Assembly (NCBI RefSeq): GCF_000178855.1
Contig: NZ_ADVG01000003.1
Location: forward strand, 868,001 to 932,000
From: Ktedonobacter racemifer DSM 44963
GTDB taxonomy: Bacteria; Chloroflexota; Ktedonobacteria; Ktedonobacterales; Ktedonobacteraceae
DNA: 64,000 nt
Direction: 5' to 3'
The position numbers and the translations under genes were made by a program. A model generated the notes under the pieces. It was not told where the DNA came from. It saw nothing but the letters and a program-made list of their open reading frames with translations, and did not search any database. This document shows, in pieces, positions 60,488-64,000 of the stretch. How positions within the stretch are numbered: the first letter of the stretch is position 1; every line of letters begins with the position of its first letter.

Positions 60488-61147
60488 ATGACAAAGCTAT
60501 TTTCGGAACAAGAGGTTCTGGCCTCCGCGCACCAGGCCTATCGAGAAGGAAACGCGGCCTTCCAAGTGGAGCGAGAACGCTGTGCGCTCCTGGTCATTGA
60601 TATGCAAGATGAGTTTGTGAAACCCCACTGGACACCTTTTTGGGTGCCAGAAGCGACCCGCCAGGTTCCTCTCATTAAGCAACTTATCACAGCATGTCGC
60701 GCCTCCAGCGTTCCTGTCATTTATACCGCATTCGCCCGAACCCATCACTACCTGGATAGGCCACTTAGCGGATCGTTCATGCCCAATCGCTACATGGAAG
60801 ATGATGCCACCTGGTTTCGCGATTGCGCCATCTGGCATGAACTAGCACCTTTGGAGGAGGAAATTGTACTCTACAAACCCTCATATGGCGCATTTTACGA
60901 TACGCCCCTAGAAACTATTCTCAAGAACTTGCGCAAGGACACCGTGATCATTTGCGGCACACTAACCAATTTCTGTTGTGGGACTACCGCTCGGCAAGCT
61001 TATGAACGCGGATTCAAGGTGATTTTCGGTAGCGATATCACCGCGACGGATGATCCCACGATGCAGGAACCTGAATTACAGGTCTTGCGCAAGGGCTTTG
61101 CAAAGGTCCTCACCCTGGACGAAATCCTCAAACAACTCTTCCGCTGA
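60488..61147 (+). CDS. isochorismatase-family cysteine hydrolase
   Basis: 219 residues from the ATG at 60488 (AGAGGA upstream; the longer frame is not used). The catalytic Asp in LLVIDMQDEFVKPHW, Lys region of LYKPSYGAFYD and the nucleophile Cys in ICGTLTNFCCGTTARQAYER match the family, which includes nicotinamidase, ureidoacrylate and carbamoyl-amide hydrolases. Downstream of the formamidase-like hydrolase, it probably belongs to the same catabolic unit under Lrp control. The specific amide is unknown. Confidence 0.88.
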   Translation: MTKLFSEQEVLASAHQAYREGNAAFQVERERCALLVIDMQDEFVKPHWTPFWVPEATRQVPLIKQLITACRASSVPVIYTAFARTHHYLDRPLSGSFMPNRYMEDDATWFRDCAIWHELAPLEEEIVLYKPSYGAFYDTPLETILKNLRKDTVIICGTLTNFCCGTTARQAYERGFKVIFGSDITATDDPTMQEPELQVLRKGFAKVLTLDEILKQLFR

Positions 61148-61157
61148 ACAACAAGTT

Positions 61158-61256
61158 GCGCTACTGACGTACGCGCCTACAATCCTGTTGCCTGACAACG
61201 GAAGGCTCACACGTGTTTTGTGCGAAACCCAGCATAGGCACGTACGTCAGTAGCGC
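61158..61256. repeat. inverted repeat with 55-base spacer
   Basis: Arms 61158-61179 (GCGCTACTGACGTACGCGCC) and 61235-61256 match at 21 of 22 positions. The arm word is shared with H3 (29431) and partly with H5 (37781). It lies just after the isochorismatase stop, so a terminator role is possible. Confidence 0.75.
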
Positions 61257-61277
61257 CGTGCCCCTACAAGGCCCTGG

Positions 61278-61808
61278 CTACCACAATTGGGCCAGGTTTT
61301 CATAGGTATAGGTTGGCTCGCTCTCTAGAAACACGCGCCGAGAGCAGGCTGACTCAAAGAGACCAATATTCAAGACGCGTTTATGATAGAACCAGACATC
61401 TTCCCCGGAGGTACGCAGATTGTAGGTCACACGCAACCACTGCCCTGGCAACAAGGCAAATTCCGGGCGTGGAAAGGCTGGACGCCGGGGCGCGCCATCG
61501 CTCCGCTCCCACTCAAGCCCTACCTGCAACCTCTGCTCCTCTAGCGAGAGGGCCAGGCAATCATAGTGAAAAGGAGACGCCTCAGTCCTCTGTTCCCACT
61601 TCTCCCATGGGCGCTCAAATTGATCACGTTCTCTATAGATAACCTTATGCAAGCAAACATTTTCATTAGCTGCCGGAGAAGGAGAGGCAGTTAGCTCCAG
61701 AGCAAGCGGCGTGCGGTTCCTCATCGAAGCCATCTCCCCGCCACGTGCAGCCTTCGTCCAGATTGTATAAATACTCTGAATAACCACTAAAGAGTGAGCA
61801 AAAGACAT
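61278..61808 (-). CDS. hypothetical protein
   Basis: About 176 residues from the ATG at 61808, which has AAGGAG at good spacing; the frame continues to 61853. The body is polar and aromatic-rich (HKVIYRERDQFERPWEKWEQ, PEFALLPGQWLRVTYNLRTS, EDVWFYHKRVLNIGLFESAC), suggesting a beta-sandwich-like soluble domain, but I recognise no family. No membrane helix. Convergent with the isochorismatase gene. Confidence 0.65.
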   Translation of the reverse strand: MSFAHSLVVIQSIYTIWTKAARGGEMASMRNRTPLALELTASPSPAANENVCLHKVIYRERDQFERPWEKWEQRTEASPFHYDCLALSLEEQRLQVGLEWERSDGAPRRPAFPRPEFALLPGQWLRVTYNLRTSGEDVWFYHKRVLNIGLFESACSRRVFLESEPTYTYENLAQLW

Positions 61809-62101
61809 TATCATGCTCCTTATGGGTCCAGACAAGCCAGTTAGTCTAAGCAAGCTTGAACCCTATAGCGTGCCATGAAATCGTGTAGATCATTATGGGT
61901 CATCGCCTGGTAGATCGATGTTGTCCGCTCTTATGGTACTATAGATTGGCAAGAGATAAAGCCTACATGTAGAACGTCACGCTTATAAACATCTTCTACT
62001 GTATTCCGCGCTAGACTTTCAGCAAGATCGGAGAAGTTTTTTCCGCTGGTAGCGCGTAAGATGGTAGCGATGAAACATTTTACTTATGCTCTGGAGGTGT
62101 T

Positions 62102-62653
62102 ATGGGAAAAGTTATTATCGGCGCGACTGTATCACTGGATGGGTTTATGAATGACCGCCATGGCGATATAAGCCGTCTGTATCCGGATTTCGAAGCCTTG
62201 CGCAAGACAGAGATGTTGCAGGAGGAAATACGGACGACAGGCGCGGTAGTGATGGGTCGGCGTTCCTACGACATGGGCGAAGGTGATCTTACAGATTACG
62301 AATATCAAGTGCCGATCTTTGTCCTCACGCATACTGTTCCAGAAAAGAAGGTCAAGGGTGAGAATGACCATTTGAGGGTAACCTTCGTCACCGATGGCAT
62401 CGAAAGTGCTTTTCAGCAGGCGAAGGCCGCCGCAGGCGAGAAACAGGTCACGGTGGTAGGAGGCGCGGATACCGCTCAACAGTGCCTACGAGCCGGGCTG
62501 GTCGACGAGATCCATATGGGCGTCGTTCCTGTCCTCTTTGGTGAAGGTCTACGATTTTTCGCGCCTCTCGTCAATGAGCAGCTACAATTGGAAAAAATAA
62601 GGGTATTCGAGTCCCCAACCAGAACCGATCTCTGGTTCCGCGTCGCCAAGTGA
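62102..62653 (+). CDS. dihydrofolate reductase family protein (RibD C-terminal fold)
   Basis: 183 residues. VIIGATVSLDGFMNDRHGDI opens the fold, MGRRSYDMGEGD and PIFVLTHTVPEKK follow, and VTVVGGADTAQQCLRAGLVD and HMGVVPVLFGEGLRFF close it. These are the RibD_C/YyaP-like signatures of a reductase of uncertain substrate, not classical DHFR. GGAGGTG precedes the ATG. Stand-alone, followed by a long hairpin. Confidence 0.87.
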   Translation: MGKVIIGATVSLDGFMNDRHGDISRLYPDFEALRKTEMLQEEIRTTGAVVMGRRSYDMGEGDLTDYEYQVPIFVLTHTVPEKKVKGENDHLRVTFVTDGIESAFQQAKAAAGEKQVTVVGGADTAQQCLRAGLVDEIHMGVVPVLFGEGLRFFAPLVNEQLQLEKIRVFESPTRTDLWFRVAK

Positions 62654-62680
62654 ACCTGGCCGACGCAGGGGTGACGACGT

Positions 62681-62752
62681 TGCAAAAGCACGCGTCTACA
62701 TATAATGGCGCGATATGTCTCGTGCCATTATATGTAGACGCGTGCTTTTGCA
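62681..62752. repeat. 29-bp-arm hairpin H7
   Basis: Perfect arms 62681-62709 and 62724-62752 around a 14-base loop that pairs further with one mismatch. A half copy of the arm lies at 55561-55591. It lies between the convergent DHFR-like and cupin genes and could terminate both. Confidence 0.8.
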
Positions 62753-62802
62753 GCGCATGACGTTTCGGGCCTTATCAGTTGTGACGAACCTGAAACAAGC
62801 TT

Positions 62803-63192
62803 CTACTCCACCATATCTGAGGCAAACTGGCGCAGAATGGCTCTATGCTCCTGGCGAGGAGTTTTATGTAATGTGGCAACCAGCTCGCGTAACCGTGGAG
62901 TCATAATGATGAGATACCGGGTTGGACCTGCAGCCTCATAATAGGTATGAGCGACGCCCGCTGGCACGAATACGGTTGTCCCGGCAGGGGCCTCAATGGT
63001 TTTGTCTTGGAAGCGAAACGTTAGCGTTCCCTCCAGGATATGCCAGGCCTCGTCGTCGGAATAATGGACATGCAAATAGTCTGGGCCACCGCCGCTCCAC
63101 TCGTGAAGGTCAAAGGATTGTCCCGTGGCACTAATGGGAGATTGGCCCGCTGTTCGCGCTTGTTTTCCTGGAACGATAATGGGTTGAGCCAT
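62803..63192 (-). CDS. cupin domain protein
   Basis: About 129 residues from the ATG at 63192 (GAGGAGG upstream). The two cupin motifs can be read: YLHVHYSDDEAWHILEGTLT (His, His, Glu) and PAGTTVFVPAGVAHTYYEAA (His), a small metal-binding beta-barrel. Single-domain cupins of this type are dioxygenases, isomerases or storage-like proteins; the activity is unknown. A TnpB element ends just upstream. Confidence 0.85.
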   Translation of the reverse strand: MAQPIIVPGKQARTAGQSPISATGQSFDLHEWSGGGPDYLHVHYSDDEAWHILEGTLTFRFQDKTIEAPAGTTVFVPAGVAHTYYEAAGPTRYLIIMTPRLRELVATLHKTPRQEHRAILRQFASDMVE

Positions 63193-63242
63193 AGTATTAA
63201 TGTTCCTCCTCTTGTCCTGTCTCTTCTCTTTTATACCGTCAA

Positions 63243-64000
63243 TCACCTCCGGTCAGAGACCGGAGGCTTGTTCGTTACACCTGGACTCCACCGCACCTCG
63301 GCGTACCTTCGCAGGCGCGCCGCTTTGGCTTCTTTGTCCGATGCATCAGGGGCCATTGACACAAACCCCGTCCTGATCCAGTCCTGCCGGATCAAGAGCG
63401 TCCTCAAGGTCACATTCCTCGCGCCAATCAGATCAGCGTGGAGCGTGTATCCACACTGCTGACACCCAAAGCGCAACCCCTTGTTCGGGCGATTCTCATC
63501 AGCCGTGTGCCCACACATCGGGCATGCCTTCGAGGTGTAGTCCGCATCCACCTTGACGGCGAGCGACCCGGCAAGCGTGGCCTTGTAGCTCAGAAGCGCC
63601 TGAAGTTCGGCAAAGGACCACTGCGAGTGCACGCGATTGGCTTTGCGAGCCTTCGCAGACACCGTCTGGGTGCCCTTCCCCTTTTTCGTGCGCTTGCGCT
63701 TTCTGCGTCTGGTTCGCTCCCGGATATCGGTGAGCTGTTCCAGCCCAATCAGTGCGTGTGGGTGCTGTTCGATGATCTGTTTGGCGATGATGTGATTGGT
63801 GTGCAGCTTCAACCGTCTCTCTCGTTGCTCAATGCGTCTGAGACGACGTTTCGCGCCACGAGTGCCTTTTTGCTGCAAGCGTTTGCGTAATCGTGCGTAA
63901 TGGTTGGCTCGGTGCCTCACTCGCTTTCCCGAGTAAAAGCTCGCTTTGCCGGTCGAGGTGGAAGTGACCGCCAGGTAGCGGATACCCACATCCACTCCAA
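63243..64000 (-). CDS. tnpB: TnpB RNA-guided nuclease (partial, runs off the window)
   Basis: The window holds the C-terminal 252 residues. All three RuvC residues are visible: Asp in GVDVGIRYLAV at the very edge, Glu in LIGLEQLTDI, and Asp in LHADLIGARNV, with a CxxC-CxxC zinc ribbon (CPMCGHTADE, CQQCGY) between. The N-terminus lies beyond 64000. This belongs to another IS200/IS605-type element, different from the copy at 15918. The hairpin at 63246-63266 overlaps the last codons. Confidence 0.9.
   Translation of the reverse strand, partial: GVDVGIRYLAVTSTSTGKASFYSGKRVRHRANHYARLRKRLQQKGTRGAKRRLRRIEQRERRLKLHTNHIIAKQIIEQHPHALIGLEQLTDIRERTRRRKRKRTKKGKGTQTVSAKARKANRVHSQWSFAELQALLSYKATLAGSLAVKVDADYTSKACPMCGHTADENRPNKGLRFGCQQCGYTLHADLIGARNVTLRTLLIRQDWIRTGFVSMAPDASDKEAKAARLRRYAEVRWSPGVTNKPPVSDRR
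63246..63266 (-). repeat. hairpin at the 3' end of tnpB
   Basis: CCTCCGGTC-TCT-GACCGGAGG on the minus strand, overlapping the last TnpB codons. IS605-type elements carry such a right-end hairpin and their omega-RNA ends nearby, so it may mark the transposon terminus; an ordinary terminator is an alternative. Confidence 0.6.

Noticed and set aside
1..64000. CRISPR arrays, tRNA and rRNA genes
   Set aside because: No regularly spaced short repeats with unique spacers and no tRNA or rRNA signature sequences were found by eye; a program such as tRNAscan-SE would settle it.

Overview
The window looks like an accessory-rich stretch of a Ktedonobacteria-type chromosome (phylum Chloroflexota). This is an inference from gene content: a PAS-rich histidine kinase, a Ser/Thr kinase fused to a PQQ-type propeller, a YVTN propeller/phosphoesterase, a NACHT-LRR protein, a CtpI-like giant P-type ATPase, F420-type oxidoreductase, many GNAT and methyltransferase genes, mixed GC content and many insertion sequences. 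No rRNA, tRNA or CRISPR array was seen.

Layout. 0-5.8 kb: small-molecule enzymes (methyltransferase, P-loop kinase, GNAT, flavin reductase, LLM oxidoreductase, SDR). 5.6-11.5 kb: a leftward metal-transport operon made of a DUF5132-like membrane peptide, a coiled-coil protein and a 1600-residue P-type ATPase. 11.6-18.8 kb: a mobile-element pile-up. A ThuA-like gene is broken by a nonsense codon and cut by an ISL3 element that carries a GNAT acetyltransferase between its inverted repeats; then come an IS607-type unit with a decayed tnpA and an intact TnpB, and an ISAs1 element with a 10-bp target duplication. 18.8-21 kb: a Tet/ribosomal-protection GTPase with a promoter and an overlapping leader ORF. 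21-32 kb: membrane proteins, a GH65 phosphorylase, a seven-PAS histidine kinase and a secreted propeller-phosphoesterase. 32-38 kb: a frameshifted double GNAT, a DUF4180 protein, a deletion scar joining a LacI gene and an MFS gene that have both lost their 5' parts, and a TIR-membrane-PstS-like fusion protein. 38-48 kb: methyltransferases, a TetR regulator, DJ-1/PfpI, PhyH, hydrolase, a winged-helix zinc protein and a 363-bp fold-back element. 48-55.5 kb: the kinase-propeller protein and a two-gene leftward unit of a NACHT-LRR NTPase followed by an APH-like kinase. 55.6-64 kb: MBL hydrolase, esterase, nagB with a clear palindromic operator, a 3' duplicate of the MBL gene, Lrp regulator, hydrolase/isochorismatase pair, DHFR-like protein, cupin, and a second TnpB running off the right edge.

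The most unusual features are (1) the TIR-TM-PstS fusion, (2) the NACHT-LRR plus APH-kinase pair, whose LRR array is built of nearly identical 69-bp units, (3) an ISL3 transposon with an acetyltransferase passenger, and (4) several families of intergenic palindromes. Four long hairpins (29-34 bp stems, each with its own sequence) sit beside a conserved GCGCC-NNN-GGCGC mini-hairpin, and a separate CATGC-NN-GCATG family occurs six times, once inside a coding region.
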